Below are positions 1-12,409 of a stretch of 64,000 bases of DNA, piece after piece. Position numbers and translations under genes: made by a program. Each line of letters starts with the position of its first letter. The first letter of the stretch is position 1. Under the pieces are notes generated by a model. That model worked only from the letters and a program-made list of their open reading frames with translations. It made no database searches and was not told the DNA's origin. Origin of the DNA: Poronia punctata (Eukaryota > Ascomycota > Sordariomycetes > Xylariales > Xylariaceae); the NCBI GenBank assembly GCA_022579005.1, contig MU401486.1, positions 62,266-126,265 of the forward strand. Direction: 5' to 3'.

Positions 1-1544
1 CAGTCCCCTCGGACCAGGATTCCACGAGAGCTTCGTTGGCTGCCTTACAGCCCGAACCGTCACGTTTGCATTCTTAGGAGCCAGTGGTATCGGCAACGTA
101 ATCTGTGGCGGCGGGCTGACCTTTGGGCTAGCCTTTTGGGTAACGGTGGCGTAAGATATACTGGTCGGACGCTCAGAGACCGAAGTTGCTGTAGAAGATC
201 CTGACTGTCGTGACTGTACAGAATGATTGGAAACCGTGCGGCGATCTGTCAATTTATCCGACCGAAATATGTTGTTAAACCTGATGATGTCGGTGCCAAT
301 CGCGGCAACGGCGCGCACCGTAGGACATCCCTCAAGCACAGTAATCCGCTCTTGTTTATCCGCGTTGCCCTGGATAATTTCGTCTAGGATAGGTCCAAAG
401 GTGGCATCGTGTGACACCCCCATGATAACTTGCCTGCAGCTCGGGTTTTGCATATGGTAGATGGCATTTTCTAAGGGAACTGTCAGTGACACAAACAAGT
501 TTCACAGGCGGCAGTCGGAATATAAATGATTCCCGCCCGGTATAAAGAAACGCGTCAGACGATGGATTCCACAGCCATCACCACAGTTGTGCCAATATGA
601 TAGGGCGCCGCCGAAGCCTCCTGTCTACCACTCGTTTCCCGGTGGTGTAACTTAGGCTTCTGGGAACGGAGAGGCGGAGGGGCAAGAAAGCATGTGTGTA
701 CCTTTTAGTTTCATGTTGGCGCTTTCTTTTTGTGTGCCCATGTCGACAAATTCGAAGAATGATGCTTGGTTGAAGCCCGTCACAAAATTCAACAAGTCGC
801 TTTCTGATTCCACTGAGCCATCACGTTCCAATGCTTTATTTAGGCTTGTCATATTGGCAAACACTTTAACGAATATTTCGCAATCGGCCGCCCGAGCAAG
901 GGATTCGGCAGCAAGGGCTCTTCGGAGTTCACTAGCAGCCTTCTTGCCACCTTCAATGCCTTGTTTGATATAGTCTTGTCGGAACTTGGGACAACGTTAG
1001 AAGATTCGAGGAGCGTGTCTAAAATCGGTTCGACATCGTGAGTGGGCTTACAATCAGACCATCCCCGTCGATCAGGAGCAATACGTATGGGTTTTGGTTC
1101 TGCATTGCGAGGTACACATTATTAATTGTCATTCTAATTCGAGATCAAGCGTAAGATAAGGTATTTGTGCCAAAGGTACCTTCAACTTGTCGTTATCAAC
1201 TGAAAAAACCTCCATTTGTTGTTCAACACTTTGCAGACGGTGCTGAAGTAGTCGTCTAGATGTGGTAGCATCGTCGAGGTCCATCTTAAGCTCTCTCATC
1301 TGCTGATTATGCAGAGTATTCTCGGCACGTATGGTAGTCTCGAGTCTTTCGGCATATATCATTAAATCCTATAGTCGGGGGAAGCAAGATCATCAGCCAG
1401 GCATGCCGACAAGCCAGGGAGTAGCCGAAGAAGGCCGGGACGTACTCTAATGAGTTGGTGAGTCGCATTGTGGTTCAGTTCGAATTCTCTGTACCGAGGA
1501 ACGAAGTCCATAATGGACACAGGCCCTTGTTCCCCCATCGCCAT
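1..1544 (-). CDS. DUF7923-domain protein (CCCH zinc-finger-associated family), 3' end outside window
   Basis: Five exons join in frame: 1544-1446, 1368-1180, 1099-1052, 984-702 and 470 to beyond base 1. The introns are 1369-1445, 1100-1179, 985-1051 and an unusually long 471-701. Translation starts with MDFVPRYREFELN-type sequence, then a coiled coil (about residues 34-95), then NPYVLLLIDGDGLI and the stretch with GIEGGKKAASELR. It continues with FVDMGTQKESANMKLKE, CRQVIMGVSHDATFG, and ends in view at FRSDKLTDR. This series of motifs is what I know from the fungal DUF7923 domain, which is often followed by CCCH zinc fingers. No zinc finger is visible before the edge. The start is the first ATG after an in-frame stop upstream. 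The biochemical function of the family is not known to me. The 231-bp intron and the weak acceptor at 985 are the least certain splice choices. Confidence 0.75.
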
Positions 1545-4500
1545 GGCTACGAAGTGATGGTGTATTTCGGCGTCGGCGAGGTAGTCAGATGTTGTAAGTG
1601 CGTACGTTTGTACGTGGAGGTTGTATGCTCCGGACAAAAGCACGGAGACGAGTTGTATTGTAACTTATAAGTCGTGTTGAACGTGTCTGCCAATTTACCA
1701 GTAAATACCTAAACTGGGTACGCAACGCACGTAGAAGTACGTGTTTAGTCTAGGAACTGGAAAATAAACTGGGGAATTACCTACCTACGAGCCACCAATC
1801 CCCTGCAGGAAGGCTCAAGGACCTACATGTAGGTATGTACATGTAGGTAATGTAGACGGTGGGCCTGTACAAAGGTTAGGCTATGTACCTAGTGTTCGAA
1901 GTACCTACTCGCATAATGATACACGTACGTGTAGGAGCTGTAGCACCTCGGTTAGCGTCCATTTTAGGTATACGTATGAAATACAGCGGGCAAGGGACAT
2001 GTATCTAGTCGCCGGTCTAGCGGCAATAAAAGCGTAGGAAAGCTGGGATTGCATACCAACATACATACACCTTGTACAGATGGGTTTTATGATGCTGAAC
2101 GGGAATACAAAATTCAAATAGGAATCTATACTGAGCCATGCCGCTTTTAGCCCGAGCCTGGCGTTAGTTGAGCCTACACGTGAGAGCGCCCCACCTTTCT
2201 ACTGGATATGATTGTACGTGTAGACTAAGGTAGTCCTATAATGGAATTCAACATTGTACTTGTATCCAATGTGTACGTACGATACGTTTGATATTGTCAT
2301 CTTACCATATTTATAATTTATCTGGTATTGCAGAACATGCTGATTTATTTAACTGTAGCTAGATACATGTAACATACGGATTATTTAAAATATGAGAGCA
2401 AAAACATAGGGCGTGACTGTGATATTGAGGAAGACACAGTCATTGCAGCTCTCCTTAATTTGTTGGATCGCAGCCAAATGAATATTAGCCAGATGGCTAT
2501 CAAAATGCGCGTCGAGACTCTCGACGCTCAATGGTCCGAATGACGCAACAGCAGGAGAACAGAATCAACGTAACGCTGCCACGTACTGTGGAGACGGCAA
2601 CTGAAGTCCGACAGTTTCTACAATATACAAATTTGCGGCGCAAACTGTATTTTCTAACTCAAATACGCATTCCCATCCCACCCAGTTTATCTTTTCGTCG
2701 TGATACTCCCAACATATTAGGTTAGTGGTCAGGCGTATTTAGTAGATACCTAACTCTCACGTCATAGTCTGGGTTGTTTCAATATTCGTCACGCGATTGC
2801 TCTCAAAAAGTAGCCGACCTACGTCTACCTTGAAGAATTCCTACATCCAATGAGTTTCTCCACTTAGTGCACGTTAGCCCTCTCCTTTTGAATGTTTCTA
2901 TGGTACAGCGCCTTAGCATGTACCTTTAAAATTAATGACTTCTAATTAACATAGGTAGTACCTACAAGGAGGTATGTATACATGTTTAAAAATAACATAA
3001 AGTTAAAGTATAGGTGCAGGCGAGCAGTTATACTAGCAGGTATAGCAGGTATAGCAGGTATGGCAGGTATAGCAGGTATGGCAGGTATAGCAGGTATGGC
3101 AGGTATAGCAGGTCATGTCATTTTTCTTTTGAATACTTAGGGAAAAGACGATCTGCATGTTGGCGTTGAGTATTGGGACCTAAGTGGGGAACTCCTTAGA
3201 TGTAGGAATTTTTCAAGGTAGACGTAGGTGGGCTATCAAAAAGTACTGAATAGTCTAGGTACTAGATAGTAGGTACCTGGTAGTCAAGTAGTTTGTCGAC
3301 GGTCGGTTTCCTGTTGAAGCCGTTCACCCGTTTTGGGGTCCGTTTCTGCCCAGGTACCGAGAAATGAGATTTATACGATACACGTAGATAGTGTACGTAC
3401 CTAGCCCAATTCTGCCCAGCCGCTCCATCTCCCCAACTTTACTGGGTGATCTGCAGTAGGCCCGGAAGTGGGTCGGACGCTTGTTCCAAAAACAGAATTA
3501 AATTGATATAATTTATGTTTCTTGGCATTAGCGTCAGTTCCCCAACGGCGCCAACACGGGGAAAATGTTTCAGGTCTGCCTGATAGGGGTCATTGCTGCC
3601 AGCTCTTGAAAGGTTGAATTGATTCGGGATCTGTTCGTCTTCTTTTCCTGTCCGAAACCCGTGGAGACGGAAACATGGGCACTCTTGATTCTTACGGACA
3701 TGCATCTCTACGTCTAGGTACACGTACGTACGTACTCGTAGTAGTCTAGAAGATTAAAGACCGTTACGGTGGTACTATTTATTGATTCATATCACATGCT
3801 ACGGCCGATCCACAGCGATCAGTGGAATTATGAATACAAGTCTATAGTGCAATTCTCAAACGCGTGGTAGCTGGTTCTACAGTATATGAAGGGACAACTA
3901 CCAGGTTAACTACCCGACACCCGGTCCGCGTCATCGTCCACAGTGTCTTATCATTATGGTGTGAACCCGGAAATAGACGCACCGTCCCTTTCCAACGCAA
4001 ATACCTACACACCCGGTTAGAAGCGGTCGTCTAGCACATCGATGAGTCGCACGCAGGAATAACCCCCAATATGAAGAATACCATCCTGGCTAGCCCCTGT
4101 CGAACCCACATTAACCCGGGCAGTATGTGCGGAACCGGACGGTAATCATGCAGGGGAGTGCCGACATGGCTAGAGATACCTATGGTGGCGAGGCGGGGCC
4201 GAAAACACCGGCTCGGGCTTGGAAGCTAGACAATGCCGGGCTTATGCAAAAGGTGGTGTTTTTCAATGTAAACTGCCTCGATAGGCCTTGCGCTACCCGT
4301 ACTACGACAGCCACCCGTCTCCGTCCTGAGCCGGCCGTTTGGTACGTTGTCCTAGCTCCGCGCAATAACAAGTCTCTAGACTTACCTGCGTGCATGTTAC
4401 AGAAAGTGTGTTCGCGTAGTCTACTATATAGTCTAGTCCTTTAATGTTGATATCATGGCTTTATGCGCGTAATCCCGATCCGAGTCTAGCTAATAAAAGG

Positions 4501-5461
4501 GGTAATGTTGTGTTACCCTTTGGTTTTTCCGATTTCGTACATAGCAAGGCAGCATGGCGTTATCTACTGGAAAGGCTGATACGTCGGTACTTTACCTAGT
4601 ACCTCAAGATGTACGTACCGTGCATGCTACGCCGTACGAGCAAGGGGGCTGGCCATGTTTGTGAAATATGGTACGAAATACTGACAATGCCCAACTATGG
4701 TGTTTTTCATAAATATGAACTGCCAAGAAAATGCTACGGGTGTCCCCTTGCCTGCCCGCGAGCGAGCGGGCAAGTAGTCAGTTTTGATAAAAGGAGCAAA
4801 GACAATCTTGCCTTCCCTTATGTTGGCTGGCAATTTGGCTGTGGGGTTGAAAATACGAATGGTGAAATTCGCTAGCAGATATTCGCCTCGTAGCTTGAAC
4901 ATTGGAGATGAATAGGACAACTTATCTAAGACATTCCCGAATCCCATGGGCTGAATACATGAAGACGGTGCTTGAGTGCCCCTGAGTCTGGTAAAATATT
5001 TCCCCTATACCCTGTGCAAGGGGTAGATACGAAGAAGCCCCGAAACCGGCGGGAAAAGCATAACACCAATAGTCCAACCCGAGTACAAGGTAGCAGCAGC
5101 TGTGAGGATATGAATGTTTCAAAATACAAATAAAGTTTTGTACATTGAAGAGTAAATAATTAGCTGTACACTTTAAAAAGGAAGAGCAAAGTAGAAATAG
5201 CAAGAGAAAGATACCCCTTGAACTCCAGTCAGCAAGTTCCCCATCCACCGCCCACCCTGAGAGCTGTTGGAACTCACAAATCAAAAGATTACCTAGAGCC
5301 GCCTCTTATGCTATCACGCCCACCCAATGCCACCGGACAAAAGAAAAATAAACAATTAGGCGAGCACGAGGCCAGCAAGCCAGTAAGATGATTTAATATT
5401 CCGTTATCACCGATGCCTCACAAATCCAGTCGACCCCCCAGACGCCGAGATACTTCGATGA
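1545..5461. other. Intergenic, no supported gene
   Basis: I see no convincing gene. The stretch is AT-rich and holds many short TACCTA, GTACGTAC and TAGGTA motifs, a 14-bp palindrome at 1821-1834 and an inverted repeat with about 9-bp arms at 2509-2527. It also holds a CGTACGTACGTAC run at 3723-3735 and the 9-bp minisatellite listed separately. A short open stretch at 2415-2543 reads like protein but has no start and no recognised similarity. The overlapping frames around 4127-4444 and 4627-4947 look fortuitous. Confidence 0.6.
3035..3114. repeat. 9-bp minisatellite
   Basis: About nine tandem copies of a 9-bp unit, AGCAGGTAT alternating with GGCAGGTAT. The later copies alternate almost regularly, so the higher-order unit is 18 bp. 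No reading frame of note runs through it. Confidence 0.9.
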
Positions 5462-6540
5462 CTAGTTGCTCTTGCGTCCTTTCTTCGCTTTTGCAATGCC
5501 GGCGGCTTTTCTCATCTGGACGTCACCCTCAGCAAGCCACTTGCTTGCCTTGACGAGCTGGACGACATTGAGAATATTCTTGACAATCATGACAGGGGCG
5601 CTAATTCCCGCCAGAATCCATGGCCAAGTCGAGTCCATCTTGTTGGCTCGGGCCATTTCTAATGCGGCAGCGCTATAGGGGTTGGTGAACAACTGGCGGA
5701 TGATAGAGCTGTTCAATTGTGCACCGCCCTGGATAGCCGCGGCCGTCTTGGAGTCGCCCACATTTTGGAGAAGCTGCGGGGATAGGAGAGGGGAAGAGAA
5801 GGACAACAGGTAGAGGGCGATGAAGAAGAGCTCGTTTAGAGCGCATGTAACGAACAAGACGGTCTAAACACGTACCAGGTTAGCTTAGTCGACCGACGAG
5901 CACTCCTATAGAAAGTTACGAACCTTGTTGGTATAGTACAAGTTGAGTAGCCAGCTTCGCGACTTATCCACATTCTTGTGGCTTTCGGCCGAGCCTCCCA
6001 TGGCGAGAGTTGCATACATATGTATGTAGTGGCTGGCAAAGTCCAGAGAGATGAGTCCCTGGAACACGATGGCCCATCTTGGGAAGGCTGAGGACAAGAA
6101 CACGAGTAGGCAGGACGTGGTACAGCGATCGGTGACCATATCGAGGACGGCGCCAAACCTGGTGGATTGGTTGAAGTAGCGCGCGGCGTATCCGTCGAGG
6201 GCGTCTAGGAGGCACGATATGCTGTAGAGCAGCGAACAGGTTCTCGGATGCAGGGGCATGTAGTATAGGGATGCGATCGCTAGCACGATGCGGAAATAGC
6301 CTGCAGAGCCGACGAAGTCAGTCACTTGGAGTGCTTAGGTTGGGGGACCTTCCAGCACCGACCGATCACGTTAGGCCAAAATGTGAATATGTTTTCGGCT
6401 GGGCCGGAGCTTGTTATGTCTCTCGGAGTGGCTTCATGAGCGCTGCCGTTTCCGTTAGGTTCGCTAACCGCACGGGATTTCGTAGGCGTTTCATTTGCTG
6501 CTGCCAAAGCAGCTTGCCGTCGGGTCCTTCTTTCGGACAT
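5462..6540 (-). CDS. PIS1: CDP-diacylglycerol--inositol 3-phosphatidyltransferase (phosphatidylinositol synthase)
   Basis: This enzyme makes phosphatidylinositol from CDP-diacylglycerol and inositol in the ER membrane. Three exons (6540-6363, 6300-5924, 5863-5462) give 318 residues; introns are 6301-6362 and 5864-5923. The CDP-alcohol phosphotransferase signature D-x2-D-G-x2-A-R-x8-G-x3-D-x3-D is complete in the second exon (LDALDGYAAR ... GAVLDMVTD). After the second intron the frame resumes as TVLFVTCALNELFFIALYLL, as expected for the fungal enzyme, and several hydrophobic segments follow. The N-terminal 50 residues are basic and Ser/Ala-rich, usual for filamentous fungi. The start MSERRTRR was chosen over an upstream ATG at 6657 because of that family pattern. 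The first donor (GTCGGT) is unusual, but it is the one that gives a continuous NVIGYFRIVLA. The end is basic (KAKKGRKSN). Confidence 0.93.
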
Positions 6541-9500
6541 GATGGCTCTTCGTCGACCAGTTTTGGCTCGATGCGTGCGCACGGGACGGCAATGGGCGAT
6601 GATGTAGCCTCGAATATTTGGTGGGGACCACGATTTATTTGGTATGTCGACGATCACAGGTCGGAAGAGTAGAATGCGAAGGTCGTCCGATTATCATATA
6701 AGCCTGCTTACGAATTGTAAGTAGGTTGGTTCCAGTAGTCGCATGCGCAATGTGGTAGTTACAATTTGTTGTTGTTGTTGTTGGCAATGAGTGCGAATAA
6801 AAGCAAAAAAGCTGCGCCTTGACGTGGATACAGGGAGATTGGCGACCGAGGCCCTTGTAATTTAAATTTGGTACTGGTTTGGTACGCAACCTCTCCGCTA
6901 CTAAGGCTAAAGGAGGGATCCGATAATCGAGATCATCAAACCAATGATTTCACGTTTGTCTATTTTGTCAATTCTTTGATAGGAGAACAGCTGGGATTGA
7001 CAGTTGGATTGACAGTTGGATCGACAATATTCTATTGGCCAACTTGATCAAGGCCAAACAGTTTTCCAATGATTTTTGAAAGTACCTACCTACGTATGAA
7101 GTAATATATAGAAAATTATTAGCAGCGTCTTCCAAACCTCGAGTAGGTAAGTATCTGTTGGCCTTCCAAGTTCCCATTGCTAGCTACTGATAGTGCTCGC
7201 AAGCTCAGTTACTACCTAGTACTAGGAGGTAATAGCAGAGAGATAAGATAAGATCATGGCAGCTTGCCCCGCAAATCATCTGCATGGGCATACATACATA
7301 CATGTAGGTAGGTATTAGGACTTTCATTGCCATGGCAGTCCTATACTTTGCTACGACTCACGAGGCCAGACCTACAAGTAACGATAACTGGCGGGTTTGC
7401 GGTTGAGTCTCACTGTTTGTTATATCCCTCGTCCCAGATGGGTCGTCCCAGATACACGATATGGTTTCATGTTCTTGTACCTACATCCTTGTCGGGCCAA
7501 AAGGGGCATGTCTACCTCCTACTCGTACGGTCGTACCTTTCGCATGTTCAGATAGACGGGTAGGCTAGGTCTAGGCTACGAGTAGGTTATTAGGTTAGGT
7601 ATTACGTGTAGATGTCAGATCAAGGTGACCCCGCCGAAAAGCCGGTACACCAGCAAAAGATTAGATAACGCGGAGGCCCGGAGGTCTGGTTGGTAGCTGT
7701 CCGATATGCATATAAATGAGAATGTAAAGCATGCGTGATAGAAAACCGGCGAAACCTTTAACTATCTTACTCCTTTTTTTGCTTTATGACCTGTCTGCCT
7801 CCATAATCCCATCCAGTGAAGGGTTGATAGGATGTCAATGCCAACTTGAGTCGGGACGTGTCAGGGTCGACTGCATGACACTATGCCCTTTATAATCGAG
7901 GCCGTAACCGCTAGTCCGGTGCAGCCCCAGTCGTGCCAGTTCAACTTCTTGATGCGCCCTAGTCGAGTATGTATACCGACCTCTAACAAGTCGAGTTGTT
8001 CTAGAAGTTTTACAATCGCATCACTCTTTACTATGTAGGCATAATAATATATGGTATTATATTACCTACCTACCTACTTGGCACTAAAGACCGCCCGCAG
8101 AGGCGCTCTAGCGCGCTGCACTTGGTAAGTAGCCGTATAACAAATTAATCTGCTACCTTAGCGCTCTAGAACTAGATATGCGATTTGTACAAGGTTATGT
8201 GCACCAACGGGTTTCCGGATTAACTTGGGGGATGTCTGCAGAATTTAGGAAGTGCTACCTAACCTAGGTAGTAGATCTTACTTGCGGTAGGTCTTTGCAA
8301 TTGAGGCTCCAATTCTAAGACAAGTGGCAATAGGGGGTATGGATGTTAGGTGTTGTCTTGCTACGGACAATCCTAGATGTTGCTTGGCTAGTGAATGCAT
8401 GGTAGATATCCACATTTATGCACATATGTCGTTAGGTATGCGCCTCTTGTCTCTGTTGCTACAGACCAGAGCAGAGGGCATGTTTGTGTATCAGTAGTTA
8501 TTCCCCGGCCTGCCCCGGCAGACTGACATCTTGAGATGTCCTTACCAGTTGTACCCAACTACCTACCCCAATCTACAAACGAGACAAGCACGAGCGCAAA
8601 GCAGCAAGGAGCCTTAAAGGACTCGGCACCGATGATCTGTCCCTACGAGTACAAGTACACCACCTAACAGTTATTGGGATACATACATACATAGCGAGGG
8701 GTGTATACCTCCATCAGGGTGCCAACGGCGCTACGAGTATATCATAGACATCACGTACGCGAGATTCTACTAGGTAGATACGACGTGGTCCTTACGTCTG
8801 TCTATAGTTACCTACATGTAGCAGACCAAATATTCACATACTGATATACTGTACATAACTCCAGTCGAGGTTTAGGGGTTGCAGGCTTAAAGGTTGTACG
8901 GGTACCTATTACCAGGAGTTAGAAGACAACTAAACGGCGGTGCAAAAGTGCTCTTTGGTTCTATGTATCTGTGCCCCTCACTTGGCTCCGATTTATTGAA
9001 TTGCATCAACATTAAAACATCCTATTTTGTGCGTGTCCCTCGGAACAATCACTTATTTTATTCCTAATCTGTTTTTATTTCGTGCCGAGCCGATATATAT
9101 TCCTAAACTGAGCAAGATGGGTGTCCAATGCATCTCTTTTAATACCTGCAATAACATAAAACACCACACTCTACGTCCTAAGTACTTGTATATACCTTAC
9201 ACAAAGGTACTTTTATGAATTACGACTAAAAGGAATATTTTGACCTAGGTACCTACTAACCTTAGGACCTAGGAGGAGATACGCCTTACCTTAGGTAGAC
9301 ATATGCTGTTGTACGCACCACGATCTCAACTCTGACCGACAGGCCCGGTTCTCTTATGCTTGTTATCTCTTCTATTTTGTTTTGTTTTGCTGGTTCCCTA
9401 TCCTCTGCGTTTCCGGTGGAGAAGATTCATTTAACGGTGTTGCCGTTGCCCGATTAGCAGGTGACGCATGCCGTGAAACTGTTCGAGACCCATCCCTTTG

Positions 9501-11185
9501 CACATCCATTGGCTTTGGTTGTGCCCAGCACTACCCCAAAGCTCTGGAAAGGCCCGAAAACCTCTCAAACTTACAGCCAACTTACCTACCTCATATCCAT
9601 AGTCAGCAATATGTAAGTAGTCGTTCTGTCGGTATAGGGCCGTGACGGAGAGATTCATGAACAGCTCCAGAACGGTGTCGGAACCCGGGTACCACACACG
9701 TTCTAATTCCAAATCCCCCAGTGGAAAGAATTGGGAGGGGGGAGCTCTGAATAGCCGACAATCCTTAGAATTTAAGATCCTGACGGGAATTTTGAGTGTG
9801 ATCTGGGGTAAGCCAAGAATTCCTATATTCCTTTCAATAAAAATAAGTATTCCTGCCCCTCACAGTCTAGTCAGCATTGGCAGCTTCTCCGTCTTTACCT
9901 CTATCTCTGCGTCTACGTGTCCGCCTGCCTTCCTGCCGCTGCCCCCAAATATTAGCTACTTCTCTCTACTTGTTCCTCTGCTCCTTGTCTGTGCCGCGCG
10001 TGTCTCTCACCAGGCGGCCATAAATAGGTGTTGGCGTTGTAATAAATTTTGAAGCCCAGAGGTAATGCACCTAACCTAGTGGAATTGTTAGACGAGGGAG
10101 ACTAGACTAGAGCACCGACGGTTTGGGTTGGTATTCATATACACACACACTAGACCACGGTACACGTTCACTAGTCGGTCTCTTCGACTAGAATACTTTG
10201 GCGCCTCGGTTTGCAACCACCAAGACTCTAGTCTGTATACTTCACTTTACCGTGCCTTACCCAGCCTAACGCAAGGTACCTGCTCCTTTTCCCATCATAC
10301 TTTGTAGCAGGTTACTATAATTACACCTATCTTTGGTGCGGGTGGTACCTACGAGTACTTGTACAGGTACCTACCTATTTTTCTCTGTTGGCTCGTTACC
10401 GTACAGTGTCAACTGCGCACCGCATTCAGGAAAGATTCTCTCTCCGAGTTGCCTCCCCTCTCGAACCATTATCGCAACCTTGTGTGACAACCACCAAACC
10501 TACGAGTACCCAACTCACCGTCTCTCTTCAGATTCCTCGCCGGTGTAACGAGACCGACTTGGCTTTCGCGGGAGCTGGGCGCAATCGGACGATCGTCTTC
10601 TCCCACAACTTCAATGTGAAGTTTACATCATTCCAGCTCCACAGTGCATTCGAGGCTCTTCTTCCTCAACTTGGTATATCCTCACATTTACCTTCGGACC
10701 TACCAAACTTTGAACCGCCGATCATCGCTCGCCAGTCTTCGTTGCTTGCCAGTCTTCGCTTCTTTTCGACGTTCCCACGTTGTCGCGGACAACACCCTAA
10801 CTGGAATATTGAGAGGCATAGTTCGTTCGTCGCTCGGCTGCCTTGGACCACGCAGGTACAAGTCAAAAAAGCTTCAGGGTTCGCACGGCCTATCGAGTAT
10901 GAGCAATTGATTACGAAACCTTATAACCTATCTTGTGTTGCCCTACCCAACACAGAGAATAACTCGTCCGACAAACGTACGAGCAGACAATTATATATTT
11001 TCCAGGTTACCCTTGTGGAATCTCGGCTCCCGAGTCCCTGGTATAAATTTGATCCGCCTTCCTCTTCAATCCATACCCTAGTCAGTCGCGAGCCGTCCAA
11101 TCCACCGGTAGCCCACAAGTCACCGCGGGTTCCAGCCTCTCCTCCCACCATTCGACTTCCCTATTAACGACGAACATATTCCGCA
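6541..11185. other. Long intergenic stretch, no supported gene
   Basis: No gene is supported over about 4.6 kb. The stretch holds a short direct repeat (GGATTGACAGTT twice plus a variant, 6994-7027), a (GTT)n run near 6763-6781, a CA run near 10139-10150, and many TACCTACC/TAGGTA motifs. Two opposite-strand open frames overlap at 9382-9712 without recognisable similarity. A 260-codon open stretch at 10388-11167 directly before the decarboxylase contains no ATG and is treated as 5' flanking sequence. Confidence 0.6.
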
Positions 11186-12409
11186 ATGTGCGCCTCTCGG
11201 GAGCAACACCCAACCTTCAGGGCCAAATTTGCCCAGAGGGCAGAAAAGGCCACACATCCTCTTGCCAGCTATCTCTTGCGCTTGATGGAATTAAAGGAGT
11301 CCAATCTCTGCCTGAGTGCCGACGTCTCGACCGCCCGGGAATTGCTTGCTTTGGCCGACGCGATTGGCCCTTCCATCGTGGTTTTCAAGACACATTATGA
11401 TCTGGTCGCTGGCTGGGATTACCACCCCAAGACAGGCACGGGCGCTAAGCTTGCCGCACTAGGGAGGAAACACGGTTTTCTTATCTTCGAGGATCGAAAA
11501 TTCGGCGACATCGGCCACACTGTCCAGTTGCAGTATACCGCGGGGACGGCCCGTATTATCGACTGGGCCCATATTGTCAACGTGAACATGATTCCTGGCA
11601 AGCCTGCTGTCAAGGCACTTGCCGAAGCGGCCAAGCATTGGCGGTCGCGAGTGAATTATGAGGTGAATACAAGCGTGACAGTCGGAACTCCTGTTTCCGA
11701 GAGCTTTGACGAGAACGGTGAAGACGACGACGACGACTACGAAAACGAAAGGGGGGCCGAGTCGGACGCCGGGAAGGAGGGTAGCGGGGGGGCTGGTAAG
11801 GGGCTTGAGAAGGAACCCGAGGCGACAAATAATGTGCGTCGTTCATCTCGGCCATCCCAGAGCCACGACTCGAATGGTAGCTGCAGAAAGGGTAGCATCG
11901 TGTCCGTCACCACCTTGACACAAACTTCCGAGCCTGTCGACTCGCCAAGGTTCCCGAATATCATCGCCGAGGGAGACGAGTTGGTGTATGCAGGCATCGA
12001 GGAGCCTCCATGGGAGCGCGGGCTGCTCATATTGGCACAAATGTCAAGCCAAGGCAATTACATGACACCCGAGTATACGCGAGCTTGCCAAGAAGCGGCC
12101 CGCGAGAACAGAGATTTCGTCATGGGCTTCATCGCTCAGGGTACCCTCAACACGGAGGCTGATGACGATTTCATTTCAATGACCCCGGGCGTCCAACTAC
12201 CGCCGGAAGGCGACGAGGAGAAGGCCATTGCAGGAGACGGGCTTGGACAGCAATACAATACGCCCAACAAACTTATCGGAGAGGCTGGTAGTGACATCAT
12301 CATTGTTGGTCGCGGTATTCTGAAGGCGGGCGCGCCACGCGCGGAAGCGGAGCGGTATCGGAGGCGAGCATGGAAAGCATATTTGCAGCGCGTAGAGCAA
12401 CGGACATAA
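11186..12409 (+). CDS. URA3/pyr-4: Orotidine-5'-phosphate decarboxylase (pyrimidine synthesis)
   Basis: This enzyme decarboxylates OMP to UMP, the last step of de novo UMP synthesis in the cytosol. It is intronless and 407 residues long. The substrate-binding and catalytic core is clear: [25 protein letters not shown], then [17 protein letters not shown] with the Asp-Arg-Lys-x-x-Asp catalytic motif. The C-terminal phosphate-binding part follows, with [11 protein letters not shown] and [10 protein letters not shown]. Between about residues 165 and 265 lies a long insert, very acidic at first (a run of Asp codons near 11722-11745) and then Ser/Gly-rich. Yeast Ura3 (about 267 residues) lacks it; Sordariomycete pyr-4 proteins (about 400 residues) have it. 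This insert is the best lineage marker in the window. Confidence 0.97.
   Translation: MCASREQHPTFRAKFAQRAEKATHPLASYLLRLMELKESNLCLSADVSTARELLALADAIGPSIVVFKTHYDLVAGWDYHPKTGTGAKLAALGRKHGFLIFEDRKFGDIGHTVQLQYTAGTARIIDWAHIVNVNMIPGKPAVKALAEAAKHWRSRVNYEVNTSVTVGTPVSESFDENGEDDDDDYENERGAESDAGKEGSGGAGKGLEKEPEATNNVRRSSRPSQSHDSNGSCRKGSIVSVTTLTQTSEPVDSPRFPNIIAEGDELVYAGIEEPPWERGLLILAQMSSQGNYMTPEYTRACQEAARENRDFVMGFIAQGTLNTEADDDFISMTPGVQLPPEGDEEKAIAGDGLGQQYNTPNKLIGEAGSDIIIVGRGILKAGAPRAEAERYRRRAWKAYLQRVEQRT

Noticed and set aside
3035..3114. CRISPR-like array
   Set aside because: Units are contiguous 9-bp repeats without spacers, and the genome is fungal.
4127..4444. 105-codon plus-strand frame with a mirror frame on the minus strand
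   Set aside because: Both strands are open in GC-rich sequence; neither has recognisable motifs or splice context.
5836..6215. Minus-strand frames overlapping phosphatidylinositol synthase
   Set aside because: They are alternative-frame shadows of that gene's second exon.
10388..11167. 260-codon plus-strand open frame just before the decarboxylase gene
   Set aside because: It begins at TTG and contains no ATG; composition is that of a C/T-rich leader and no similarity is recognised.
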